The position numbers and the translations under genes are program-made. A stretch of DNA of 64,000 nucleotides from Nitrosomonas ureae (GTDB lineage Bacteria; Pseudomonadota; Gammaproteobacteria; Burkholderiales; Nitrosomonadaceae): assembly GCA_945872825.1 (NCBI GenBank), contig CAMCBD010000001.1:1-64000 (forward strand). The letters are read 5' to 3'. The stretch's first letter is position 1; the number at the start of each line of letters is the position of its first letter. Shown here one piece after another: positions 51,266 to 60,625 of this stretch. Below the pieces are notes generated by a model. That model saw only the letters and a list, made by a program, of their open reading frames with translations. It was not told the origin of the DNA and made no database searches.

Positions 51266-52849
51266 AGTGCTGTTGCCAGTTTGTGAAGGTGACAGCGTCA
51301 AACCAGGTGATGCCAATGACCCGTTGACTACACCACCGTCATAATTGAGCGTGAAGGTGGTGTTGCTACAACCGCTGATGTCCTTATTGGTTACGCTGAC
51401 AGTGAAATTAGCGCTGTTTCCAGAAGACATGGCGAGTGTGGCGGGTGAGATGGATACGGCCGGTGTAGCCGTTGCACAGCCGTAACTAACCTGTACCGCT
51501 GCGTAACCGCCGCCTTGTGAAATTTGCGTGAATGAAATGCCATTGCTGGTGTCGGTGAAGGTTTCCCCGTCAATGAGCGTCATGATATGGGTCGTGTACC
51601 CGTAGCCCGATCCTACGTAGCGATGGATATTGATGCCCTTGGTATAAGTAGTCGACAATTGATTGTAATTGCCGATCGCCTGGCGGTAAGAGAGGTAATA
51701 CAGATCGCTGGTATTCGGTTTGGCAATTTTAAGCATAAACGGTGCACCATTGACACTGGATGGATCGAGTCCAATGGCGGCCAGGTTAAAAGTACCGCTT
51801 GATGTTACCGTTGATATGGCGCCGGGAATACTCGCATACCAACCCATTTGATCCATGTACGCGGCATTGAACAATCGCCAGCTGCTTCCTGCTGATCCCA
51901 TTGGATCAGATACATCACCATAGACATTGTTAATGGTATTGTCGTTTTCTGGATCGTTGCCTGCGTGTGCCATGTTGAGGTTGTGTCCCAGTTCATGCGC
52001 AAAAATCGTTCCTGATGATCCAGCAATCCAGGCGCGACAGAAGGTGCCGCAGCCAACGTTAGCAATTCCATTCCAAGAGCATGCAGGTAATGAAGTGGGC
52101 AGTACAAAAACGCGATGTCGATACAATGAAAGATCAATTCCGGCATTTTGTGCTGCTAGTTCTGCAGCATAGGCCCAGCTATAGTAATCGCAAGTTGAAT
52201 TATCGTAATTGATGGCAAACGGCCCAAATACATCGGGATTGCCGTCGCCGTCTGTATCTGACGGGAAGCTAACTTTCCCCAGAGAAGCTTCACGGTAAAG
52301 GCCGTCAACCGAACGCACATCGGTAAACATTTTCCCGGCAACTTGAACCGGGGTGGTATAAGGTCCGGTTTTGGCATTAATTAAATCCACCAAGATGACA
52401 ACGGCCTTGCGTTCGTCGACAGCTAACGAATATGCTACTGAAGATGAATCGGTCGTGGTGGAATAATCGCCTATGCTACTTCCTTTGCCATTGGCGGAAC
52501 TCTGCTCTTCCAGACTCTCGACACGAAATTTGTGTCCGTTGAGTTGGCCTTTAACTCGAATACGCTGACCACTGCGCAGATGGTCAGGTGGTGAGCGATC
52601 GAAATGAAGTTGGTACCAATCTATTCCATTGTCATCACGGAGAAAATAATCGTTTTCTAAATGGATATGATTGTCGAAATCGTCTTTGTGAATGACATCC
52701 AAATCACCTGTTATTTCATCAGAAGGTGCGGAGAAACTATTGAAAGATGCGGAAATGAGAATGACTGTGATAAGAATCAGGATGCGATCAAATGGTGAGT
52801 AATGCAGTGATTTGTTTTGGTTGCGTCTAAACAAAGATGCGTTAGGCAT
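51173..52849 (-). CDS. Secreted metzincin metallopeptidase (gametolysin/M11-like)
   Basis: HELGHNLNMAH zinc motif, Met-turn 'SDPMGS', signal-like N-terminus. Confidence 0.82.
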   Translation of the reverse strand: MPNASLFRRNQNKSLHYSPFDRILILITVILISASFNSFSAPSDEITGDLDVIHKDDFDNHIHLENDYFLRDDNGIDWYQLHFDRSPPDHLRSGQRIRVKGQLNGHKFRVESLEEQSSANGKGSSIGDYSTTTDSSSVAYSLAVDERKAVVILVDLINAKTGPYTTPVQVAGKMFTDVRSVDGLYREASLGKVSFPSDTDGDGNPDVFGPFAINYDNSTCDYYSWAYAAELAAQNAGIDLSLYRHRVFVLPTSLPACSWNGIANVGCGTFCRAWIAGSSGTIFAHELGHNLNMAHAGNDPENDNTINNVYGDVSDPMGSAGSSWRLFNAAYMDQMGWYASIPGAISTVTSSGTFNLAAIGLDPSSVNGAPFMLKIAKPNTSDLYYLSYRQAIGNYNQLSTTYTKGINIHRYVGSGYGYTTHIMTLIDGETFTDTSNGISFTQISQGGGYAAVQVSYGCATATPAVSISPATLAMSSGNSANFTVSVTNKDISGCSNTTFTLNYDGGVVNGSLASPGLTLSPSQTGNSTLIADTYLSEGSYPLTVVVTDSDGRVILLTI

Positions 52850-53122
52850 GGTAATTTCCCTGTAAAAATTTCTAAATTAATTACTGGATAACTTGACTTC
52901 ACATTGAGCGAAGCAAGTATTGAAGTGGTCCTTTCGGAATCTTTCCTGGGAACTTGAATTAGGGGGTATTACGAGTTATTTAAAAATAGGACCGCAAAAA
53001 CTAGGGATTAGATAGCGCGAAATACAGTGATATGGGGTAATTCTTATTGCAGCAAATAAATTCCAAGTGATAATACTTTCAGATAAGAGTTTGGTGTATT
53101 GCGGCGGATAGGTAACGTTCTC

Positions 53123-53241
53123 TTAAGGAAGCTCTGAACAAGTATCATTTCGAGCAAGATCGAGGAATCTATTGCATTGATTATTAAAGATTCCTCACTG
53201 CGTTCGGAATGACAAATGCGAATTATTCAGAATTTCCTTAA
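53123..53241. mobile_element. MITE-like element, 119 bp
   Basis: Terminal inverted repeats TTAAGGAAGCTCTGAA / TTCAGAATTTCCTTAA (13/16), internal inverted repeat AGGAATCT..AGATTCCT. Confidence 0.7.
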
Positions 53242-54485
53242 TCATCTGCTTTGGCGACTTCAACTCGGTTTCTCCCTTTATGCTTGGCCAAATAGAGTGC
53301 TTCATCGGCGCGCCGTAATAACTGATTCTCGTCCAGCGTTTCTTGTTCTGTGCCGATGGCCACGCCCAAGCTGATTGTGACGGGAACCAGTGTCTGATTG
53401 GCATTAACTTCCTGACAGGCAATGGCATGACGGAATCTTTCCGCAGCTTTTAAAGCACCAGCTTGATCATAGGGAGAGATAATCGCCAGAAACTCTTCGC
53501 CACCATAACGTCCAATGTATTCATGAGAGCGGGCCGATTGGGTCAGGCGGCTGGCAATTTCGCATAACACCGCATCACCCGTGAGATGGCCGCAGGTATC
53601 ATTGATGGTTTTGAAGTGATCAATATCAATCATGATCACCGCAATTCCAATTCCACCTCGTCTGGCACGCAAGATTTGTTTATGCAAGATATCAAATATG
53701 GCAGGGCGGTTGAGCAATCCGGTTAAGGCGTCATGTGTGACGCGTTGTTGCAATGATTTTTTCTGCGCGATGAGTTGCTTGTTTAGCTTTATTCCTTTGT
53801 ATAATTGAGTTTTCTCAAGGATGATCGCCAATTGGCTGGCGATTTGCAGGGATAAGTCCTTATGCAGGTTTTTGTAAATGCTTTTCTTGCGGCAAGAAAA
53901 GAAAACAAACCCAATTGTTTTTCCCGCGGCGACCAAAGGGCAAATGAGGCAGGAGCGAATGCCTTCTTTAATAATTGCTTGCGCAAGCCTGGATTCTGGG
54001 TGTTTTTCCAAATGTGTGGTTAAATCATCAATGATTAGCATTTCGTTGATGTCGATGATTGCTTGCAAACCCCTGTCAGACATAGGGATTGAGAGGCCAG
54101 AAATTAATTCTGTCTTGTCATAATCGGCACGCGACCAATGCAATTTAAGCTTGTTGCTATCCTTCTCAAGTAAAGCCAAGCTAATCCGGTCATATGGCAA
54201 ATGTACCTGAAAGGATTCATAAATGTGGTTAAGTACATCGATCAGCTGTAGATTGAGGTTGCACTCAACCATAATCCGGTAGAGAGATTGGCTTCTTTCT
54301 GACTGTTTCTTGAGGTAAGCAGATAGTTTTTTGAGGGACTTACCCAAATGACCAATTTTATCATCACCGATCGGGATATCCGGTGTGAAATCGCCGCGTG
54401 CCATCGCTTCGGCTGCTTTACACAAGGCTGAGATTCGATCATTTTTTTTCATGTCTTTGCCACCGATCAAAATAATGTTGCACAT
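53238..54485 (-). CDS. Diguanylate cyclase with HAMP-like and GAF-like regions
   Basis: GGEEF motif in 'IGRYGGEEFLAII', 'ALYLAKHKGRNRVEV'; GAF-like middle. Confidence 0.88.
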   Translation of the reverse strand: MCNIILIGGKDMKKNDRISALCKAAEAMARGDFTPDIPIGDDKIGHLGKSLKKLSAYLKKQSERSQSLYRIMVECNLNLQLIDVLNHIYESFQVHLPYDRISLALLEKDSNKLKLHWSRADYDKTELISGLSIPMSDRGLQAIIDINEMLIIDDLTTHLEKHPESRLAQAIIKEGIRSCLICPLVAAGKTIGFVFFSCRKKSIYKNLHKDLSLQIASQLAIILEKTQLYKGIKLNKQLIAQKKSLQQRVTHDALTGLLNRPAIFDILHKQILRARRGGIGIAVIMIDIDHFKTINDTCGHLTGDAVLCEIASRLTQSARSHEYIGRYGGEEFLAIISPYDQAGALKAAERFRHAIACQEVNANQTLVPVTISLGVAIGTEQETLDENQLLRRADEALYLAKHKGRNRVEVAKADD

Positions 54486-54728
54486 TAAATCAAGACATTT
54501 ACTTATCAGTATACGCTGACCACTACATCAGGCTTTGAGTATTCCTTAGATTATTAATTCATAAAAATAAATATAACGCATTGAATAATGGAGTGGTTGA
54601 ATAAATAGACAGAACAATCACTTGGAGGTATTTTCATGTGAATATGCAACAACACAGGGCATTAACGCACTGTCAATGCTAGAATTCTTAAATTGTTGTT
54701 TACGAAACCGGGGCAGGATAAAAGCGAG

Positions 54729-55133
54729 ATGATTGGGATTTTAGTTCTCACACATGAAGATTTAGGGGATCATATGATTCGTTGCGCAAGCCATGTAGTA
54801 GGCATGAAGCCGCCGCAACTGCTGCATTTGAGTGTTTTTCCACAGGATGATCCCGATGCCATATTCACCCGAGCGCGCGCATTGATAAAGCAACTGGATA
54901 GCGGTGATGGGGTGCTGGTACTGAGTGATATGTGTGGCGCAACACCCTGCAACATTGCCAGCCGGTTAATGCAACCCGGGAAAGTGGAATGTATCGCGGG
55001 TGTCAATTTGCCTATGCTGGTGCGTGTGCTGACTTATCGTAGTGAGCCGCTTCCTGTGGTGATCGAGAAAGGACTGAGTGGTGGCCAGTGCGGTGTCATG
55101 CATATTGGTGCGGAGCCTTGCCATGCAGACTAA
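54729..55133 (+). CDS. PTS EIIA component, mannose family
   Basis: 'MIGILVLTHEDLGDHMIRCASHVVG', 'GVLVLSDMCGATPCNIASRL'. Confidence 0.9.
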   Translation: MIGILVLTHEDLGDHMIRCASHVVGMKPPQLLHLSVFPQDDPDAIFTRARALIKQLDSGDGVLVLSDMCGATPCNIASRLMQPGKVECIAGVNLPMLVRVLTYRSEPLPVVIEKGLSGGQCGVMHIGAEPCHAD

Positions 55134-55392
55134 AGAAGTGGAAATTGTCAACAAACTGGGATTGCATGCGCGCGCGTCTTCAAAACTGACGAAACTGGCC
55201 AGTCAATTCAAATGCGAAGTCTGGGCGACAAAGAATAATCGCCGCGTAAATGCAAAAAGTATCATGGGGGTTATGACGCTGGCGGCCAATAAAGGGTCGC
55301 GCATACAGATCGAAACAACCGGTGACGATGAGGTTGAGGCGCTGGCGGCATTGGTGGCATTGGTTGAAGACTATTTTGGTGAAGGCGAATGA
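55123..55392 (+). CDS. Phosphocarrier protein HPr
   Basis: 'VEIVNKLGLHARASSKLTKLASQF', 'KSIMGVMTLAANKGS'. Confidence 0.95.
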   Translation: MQTKEVEIVNKLGLHARASSKLTKLASQFKCEVWATKNNRRVNAKSIMGVMTLAANKGSRIQIETTGDDEVEALAALVALVEDYFGEGE

Positions 55393-57116
55393 GCTTTATC
55401 CTGCAAGGTATTGGCGTATCGGAAGGCATTGCCATCGGGCATGCACATTTGGCTGCACCGGCTGCTTTAGAGGTGATGCATTATCTGGTTCCTAAAAATC
55501 AGATGGACAAAGAGATTGCGCGCCTGGATAGTGCTTTTGCTGTCGTTCGTGAAGAATTTGAGGCGCTGCAAAGATCTGTCGCCGATGGTCATGCGCGCGC
55601 GGAGTTTAGTGCATTCCTGGATCTGCATCTGATGATCTTGGATGATCCGACACTTTCGGAAGCGACCCATAGCATGATTGTGCAGACCCAGTGCAATGCG
55701 GAATGGGCGTTGACGCAGCAGATGCAAGTGCTACTGGCGCAGTTTGAAGAAATCGAGGATGCTTATTTGCGCGAACGCAAAGCCGATGTGGTGCAAGTTG
55801 TCGAGCGTGTGCTCAAAGCGATGCTGGGACATCCCGGTTATTTGCCGGTGGCATCGAGACTTACCGGCGATAGTATTCTGGTGGCGCATGATCTCAGTCC
55901 TGCCGATGTCATGCAGTACAAACAGCATCAGTTTACCGCCTTTCTAACCGATTTGGGCAGTCAGACCTCGCATACCGCGATTGTTGCGCGTAGTCTCAAT
56001 ATCCCTTCTATCGTGGCGTTGCATCAAGCGCATCAGTTAATTCTGGAGAACGATCGTCTGATTGTGGATGGCACGCATGGCATTGTCATTGTCAATCCGG
56101 ATAAGTATGTCCTGGATGAATACCGTTTGCGGCAAGGCCAGTTGGAGCTGGAGAAAAAAAAGCTGCAGCGCATTAAGAGCGTTGTCGCGGTAACATTAGA
56201 TGGCACGCCGATCGATTTATACGCCAACATCGAACTGCCGGAAGATATTGAGCAAGTCAAAACCAGTGGCGCCACCGGCATCGGTTTGTTCCGCAGCGAG
56301 TTTCTGTTTCTCAATCGGGATGACTTGCCGGGCGAAGAGGAACAATTTGAGGCTTACCGGACTGTTGCAGTCAAAATGCATAAACAGCCGGTTACTATTC
56401 GTACCTTTGATCTGGGGGCGGATAAAAGTCTGAAAGGTGCCGTGCAAGTTGCGGCTAACCCGGCGTTAGGGTTGCGGGCTATCCGGTTGAGCCTGGCGGA
56501 GCCGAGAATGTTTCATACGCAACTACGCGCTATTTTACGCGCATCTCAATACGGCGATGTGCGTATCTTGGTGCCGATGCTGTCCAATGTGGCGGAAATT
56601 GATCAAACCTTACATCTGATTGAGTATGCGAAACAGACCTTGCGCGATGAAAAAATTCATTTTGATGAACACATTAAAGTCGGCGGGATGATTGAGATCC
56701 CAGCGGCTGCGTTGAGTCTGAATCTCTTTATGCGAAAGCTGGATTTTTTGTCCATTGGTACCAATGACCTGATTCAATATACCCTGGCTGTTGACCGGAT
56801 CGATGATGCGGTGGCGCATCTTTATGATCCGTTTCATCCAGCCATATTGTGGCTGGTTTCGCATATTATTCAGAGTGCCAATCACGCCAAAGTGCCGGTG
56901 TCGATTTGTGGTGAGATGGCTGGTGATAAGCAGTTTACCCGTCTACTGCTGGGTTTCGGGCTGCAGCAATTCTCCATGTACCCGGCGCAATTGCTGACAG
57001 TGAAAAACCAGATATTAAAAAGCCATTTGCCTGATATTATTCCGCTGACACAAAAGATTATGAAAACGGATCAACCGGAAAAGATGGCAGCATTGCTGGC
57101 TAAGTTGAATGATTAG
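55389..57116 (+). CDS. ptsI: PTS enzyme I
   Basis: 'GSQTSHTAIVARSLNIPSIV' active-site His, 'LSIGTNDLIQYTLAVDR'. Confidence 0.96.
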   Translation: MSFILQGIGVSEGIAIGHAHLAAPAALEVMHYLVPKNQMDKEIARLDSAFAVVREEFEALQRSVADGHARAEFSAFLDLHLMILDDPTLSEATHSMIVQTQCNAEWALTQQMQVLLAQFEEIEDAYLRERKADVVQVVERVLKAMLGHPGYLPVASRLTGDSILVAHDLSPADVMQYKQHQFTAFLTDLGSQTSHTAIVARSLNIPSIVALHQAHQLILENDRLIVDGTHGIVIVNPDKYVLDEYRLRQGQLELEKKKLQRIKSVVAVTLDGTPIDLYANIELPEDIEQVKTSGATGIGLFRSEFLFLNRDDLPGEEEQFEAYRTVAVKMHKQPVTIRTFDLGADKSLKGAVQVAANPALGLRAIRLSLAEPRMFHTQLRAILRASQYGDVRILVPMLSNVAEIDQTLHLIEYAKQTLRDEKIHFDEHIKVGGMIEIPAAALSLNLFMRKLDFLSIGTNDLIQYTLAVDRIDDAVAHLYDPFHPAILWLVSHIIQSANHAKVPVSICGEMAGDKQFTRLLLGFGLQQFSMYPAQLLTVKNQILKSHLPDIIPLTQKIMKTDQPEKMAALLAKLND

Positions 57117-57180
57117 AAAAGCTCTGAAAGAGCCAATTGCGATCAGGGTGAACTAGCCGATGGGTTTATCAGAGTTTTCC
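57116..57180. repeat. Short inverted-repeat element abutting the ptsI stop
   Basis: GAAAAGCTCTGA at 57116-57127 and TCAGAGTTTTCC at 57169-57180. Confidence 0.6.
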
Positions 57181-57258
57181 CTAGTGTCTGCCAGTTTTTT
57201 TGACGATATAATTGTCAACAGGATATTTAGTCGTTTTTTCGGGATTTTCCTTATATAA

Positions 57259-58386
57259 ATGCAAGATTCAAAATCAGTTGGTGTTGTGACACCGCAATAT
57301 GTAACCATTGACAAGCCATTACAGTTGAAAAGCGGATTGATGCTGGATAGCTATCATCTGGTCTATGAAACCTACGGGCAACTGAATGCAGCACGATCCA
57401 ATGCGGTACTAATTTGTCATGCGCTTTCGGGTAATCACCACGTGGCCGGTGTGTATGCGGATAAAGAGAAAAGCTACGGCTGGTGGGATAATATGGTGGG
57501 TCCGGGCAAGCCGATTGATACCAATCGCTTCTTTGTGATGGGTATGAATAATCTGGGCGGTTGCCACGGCTCTACCGGCCCTGCCAGTATTGATACGAAA
57601 ACCGGAAAGCACTACGGCGCGAGTTTTCCGATTGTTACCGTGGAAGATTGGGTGGAAACCCAGGTGCAATTGGCCGAGCACTTGGGGATTGAGCAGTTTG
57701 CCGCGGTAGTCGGCGGCAGTCTGGGCGGGATGCAGGCAATGCAGTGGACGCTGGATTATCCGGAAAAAGTGCGCCATGCGCTGGTGGTTGCTGCTGCGGC
57801 CAAATTGACGGCACAAAATATTGCGTTTAACGATGTAGCGCGCCAGGCGATTATGACCGATCAGGAATTTTACGGCGGGAATTACTACGCTTACGATACC
57901 TTGCCGAGGCGCGGCCTGCGGTTGGCTCGCATGTTGGGACATATCACTTATCTGTCTGACGATTCGATGGCGGCGAAATTTGGGCGCAGCTTGCGTAATG
58001 GAGATCTTTCTTTCGGCTTTGATGTTGAGTTTGAGATTGAATCCTACCTGCGCTATCAGGGCGACAAATTTGCGGATCTGTTCGATGCCAATAGCTATCT
58101 GCTGATGACCAAGGCGCTGGATTATTTTGATCCGGCGAATACTTACGGTGGCGATTTAAGCGCGGCTTTCCAGGTTGCCAAAGCGGATTACCTGATTTTA
58201 TCGTTTACATCCGATTGGCGTTTTTCGCCGGAACGTTCCCGGGAGATTGTCAAAGCGCTACTGGATAACAAGATTAATGTGAGCTATGCAGAGATCACCT
58301 CCAGCCATGGCCATGACTCGTTTCTGATGGAAACGCAGTATTACCATCAACTGGTACGGGCGTATATGGACAATGTTTCAACCTGA
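57259..58386 (+). CDS. metX: Homoserine O-acyltransferase
   Basis: '[17 protein letters not shown]', '[14 protein letters not shown]' nucleophile elbow. Confidence 0.95.
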   Translation: MQDSKSVGVVTPQYVTIDKPLQLKSGLMLDSYHLVYETYGQLNAARSNAVLICHALSGNHHVAGVYADKEKSYGWWDNMVGPGKPIDTNRFFVMGMNNLGGCHGSTGPASIDTKTGKHYGASFPIVTVEDWVETQVQLAEHLGIEQFAAVVGGSLGGMQAMQWTLDYPEKVRHALVVAAAAKLTAQNIAFNDVARQAIMTDQEFYGGNYYAYDTLPRRGLRLARMLGHITYLSDDSMAAKFGRSLRNGDLSFGFDVEFEIESYLRYQGDKFADLFDANSYLLMTKALDYFDPANTYGGDLSAAFQVAKADYLILSFTSDWRFSPERSREIVKALLDNKINVSYAEITSSHGHDSFLMETQYYHQLVRAYMDNVST

Positions 58387-58407
58387 GTGGATAAGCTTTA
58401 ATTAACC

Positions 58408-59022
58408 ATGACTGATACAACAGCACCATCAACCATCGCATTACGTCCGGATTTCGCCGCCATTGCTCAATGGATTAAACCGGGTGCAAAGATTCTGGAC
58501 TTAGGCTGCGGCGACGGTTCATTGCTGCGCCACTTGCGCGATACGCGGAATGTTTTTGGCTATGGCGTGGAAATTGACGACGATAATCTGCTCAGTTGCT
58601 TTCGTAATGGCATTAATGTGATTCAGAATGACCTGGAAACAGGGTTATCCAGCTTTGAATCGGCCTCGTTTGATTATGTCATTTTGTCCCAAACTTTGCA
58701 GGCCATGCGCCACACTGAAGGTATCATTCAGGAAATGCTGCGGGTGGGTAAGGAGGGTATCGTCTCATTTCCCAATTTCGGCTACTGGAGAAACCGTATG
58801 CAGGTTATTTCCGGGCATATGCCTGTGTCAAAAACTTTGCCGTACCATTGGTATGACACGCCCAATATTCATTTATGCACGTTGGGTGATTTTGAAGCGC
58901 TGTGCCAACAATGTGACGCACGTATTCTCGAACGTAGGGTGATGAACGGCGATCATCCGGTCAATTTCCTGCCGAATTTGATGGGGATGCTGGCGTTTTA
59001 CCGCTTTGAGCGGCGGGAGTGA
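58408..59022 (+). CDS. metW: MetW methyltransferase-like protein
   Basis: 'KILDLGCGDGSLLRHL', 'GVEIDDDNLLSCF', follows metX. Confidence 0.95.
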   Translation: MTDTTAPSTIALRPDFAAIAQWIKPGAKILDLGCGDGSLLRHLRDTRNVFGYGVEIDDDNLLSCFRNGINVIQNDLETGLSSFESASFDYVILSQTLQAMRHTEGIIQEMLRVGKEGIVSFPNFGYWRNRMQVISGHMPVSKTLPYHWYDTPNIHLCTLGDFEALCQQCDARILERRVMNGDHPVNFLPNLMGMLAFYRFERRE

Positions 59023-59047
59023 TCGAATTTCCTGACAAATTAACTGT

Positions 59048-59887
59048 TTAGGAGCGATTCGATGGGATTTCTTCGGGATGCGCCACGGAGACTCCCATGC
59101 ATTCAAGCGCTTTTAGCTCGGTGATAGTGAAACCTGCTTTTTGTCTTGCTTCATAATCAAATGGACCGGATATCTGTCGTGTAAAGTATTGGCTGATCAA
59201 TTCTCGAAAAGTCTGCTCTGAATCTAATCCGCGTTGCTGACAAAAATATTTAAACCAACGCGATCCGATCGCTACATGTTCGACTTCATCATGCAAAATG
59301 ATCGCTAACACTGCGACCGTTTTCTCGTCACCGACCTGACGCAATCGTTTGATAATGCCGGGTGTCACATCCAATCCTCTGGCTTCGAGCACACGCGGCA
59401 CCAGCGCCATGCGCACCATCGGATCAAACGCTGTGCGCTTAGCCATATCCCACAAACCATTATGTGCCGTGAATTCTCCATAATCAGTGCCCAGCTCATT
59501 CAGGCGTGTGCGCAATAACTGAAAGTGATAGGCCTCCTCTTCCGCCACTTTTATCCAATCGCTGTAGAACTGTTCAGGTAGATTACGGAAACGATATACG
59601 GCGTCCCAGGCCAGATTAATGGCGTTGAATTCGATATGCGCCATTGCATGGACCAGGGCGGAAAGGCCCTCTTTGGTACCCAGACCGCGTTTGGGTACCT
59701 TATCCGGCGTCACCAGAACAGGCTTGGCCGGATGCCCAGGTTCGCCAATTGGTTCAGGTCCGTCTTTGCAGTCTAAGGATAATAAGCCGTCACGCCATGC
59801 CTGTGCCGTTTGCTGGGCCAAACGCAATTTTTCTTCGATTTCACAGGTGATCAGGCAACGCGCGGCAGTTTCAAATAGGGATTCCAT
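59048..59887 (-). CDS. DUF455 ferritin-like protein
   Basis: 'HAMAHIEFNAINLAWDAVYRF', 'EEAYHFQLL', 'HDEVEHVAIGSRWFKYFC'. Confidence 0.85.
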   Translation of the reverse strand: MESLFETAARCLITCEIEEKLRLAQQTAQAWRDGLLSLDCKDGPEPIGEPGHPAKPVLVTPDKVPKRGLGTKEGLSALVHAMAHIEFNAINLAWDAVYRFRNLPEQFYSDWIKVAEEEAYHFQLLRTRLNELGTDYGEFTAHNGLWDMAKRTAFDPMVRMALVPRVLEARGLDVTPGIIKRLRQVGDEKTVAVLAIILHDEVEHVAIGSRWFKYFCQQRGLDSEQTFRELISQYFTRQISGPFDYEARQKAGFTITELKALECMGVSVAHPEEIPSNRS

Positions 59888-60059
59888 AAGCCTGATCTGA
59901 TTAGAGTAATTTTATGGCCCCATTCTCCCGTGTTTCCCACCGAAAAGCGAATGAACCGACTGCCATGCTGAATGCGAAGTTGGGAAAAACAGAAACTGAC
60001 CTTAGATGAGAGGATTATTGTATTCTTGCAGTATTCCTATTCATCAGCTAAATACCTCC

Positions 60060-60482
60060 ATGCATAACATACCGAATGATTCGATGCTTCATGTTGCCTT
60101 GCCGGAAGGTCAGCCCATATTGCGCGTGGTGCCGATGCCATCGGATACCAACTATGCCGGCGATATTTTCGGTGGCTGGATTATGTCGCAAGTGGACATG
60201 GCGGGCAGCATCCCGGCTATCCGGCGCGCACGCGGTCGGGTCGCAACGGTGGCCGTCAATTCTTTTGTATTTAAGCAACCCGTGTTTGTCGGCGATATCG
60301 TCAGCCTCTATGCCGAAATTATTAAAGTGGGTCATACTTCGATTACCGTCGATGTCTCGGTATACGCTCAGCGTGGCGTGCGGGAAGGCGGGGAAGAGAT
60401 CTGCATCAAAGTCACCGAGGCCGTACTGACTTATGTCGCTATCGATAACAACCGGCGGCCTAAAGTGGTGCCACAGGATTGA
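60060..60482 (+). CDS. Acyl-CoA thioesterase (hotdog)
   Basis: 'NYAGDIFGGWIMSQVDMAGSI', 'FVGDIVSLYAEIIKVGHTSI'. Confidence 0.9.
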   Translation: MHNIPNDSMLHVALPEGQPILRVVPMPSDTNYAGDIFGGWIMSQVDMAGSIPAIRRARGRVATVAVNSFVFKQPVFVGDIVSLYAEIIKVGHTSITVDVSVYAQRGVREGGEEICIKVTEAVLTYVAIDNNRRPKVVPQD

Positions 60483-60625
60483 TTGGACGCGTTGAAAGTA
60501 AGCTAACCGGTGATTAAATCGAGCGCAGATTGCTACCAATTCTTTATCCGCACACCGCAATCGCTTGCCAAATCGAAAGTGCCCCTGTAAGTTAACAAGC
60601 TATCATTTCATAACAGGCCAGAAAG

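Noticed and set aside
46921-53010. Similar short strings 'ccgcgaaaactagggt' (46930) and 'ccgcaaaaactaggga' (52990)
   Set aside because: Too short and diverged to call a repeat family from two copies
53238-54485. RxxD inhibitory site in the diguanylate cyclase
   Set aside because: The expected position reads RSHE, so no canonical I-site can be claimed
60048-60560. Minus-strand 170-aa ORF opposite the thioesterase
   Set aside because: Antisense to a clear hotdog thioesterase with no domain signature
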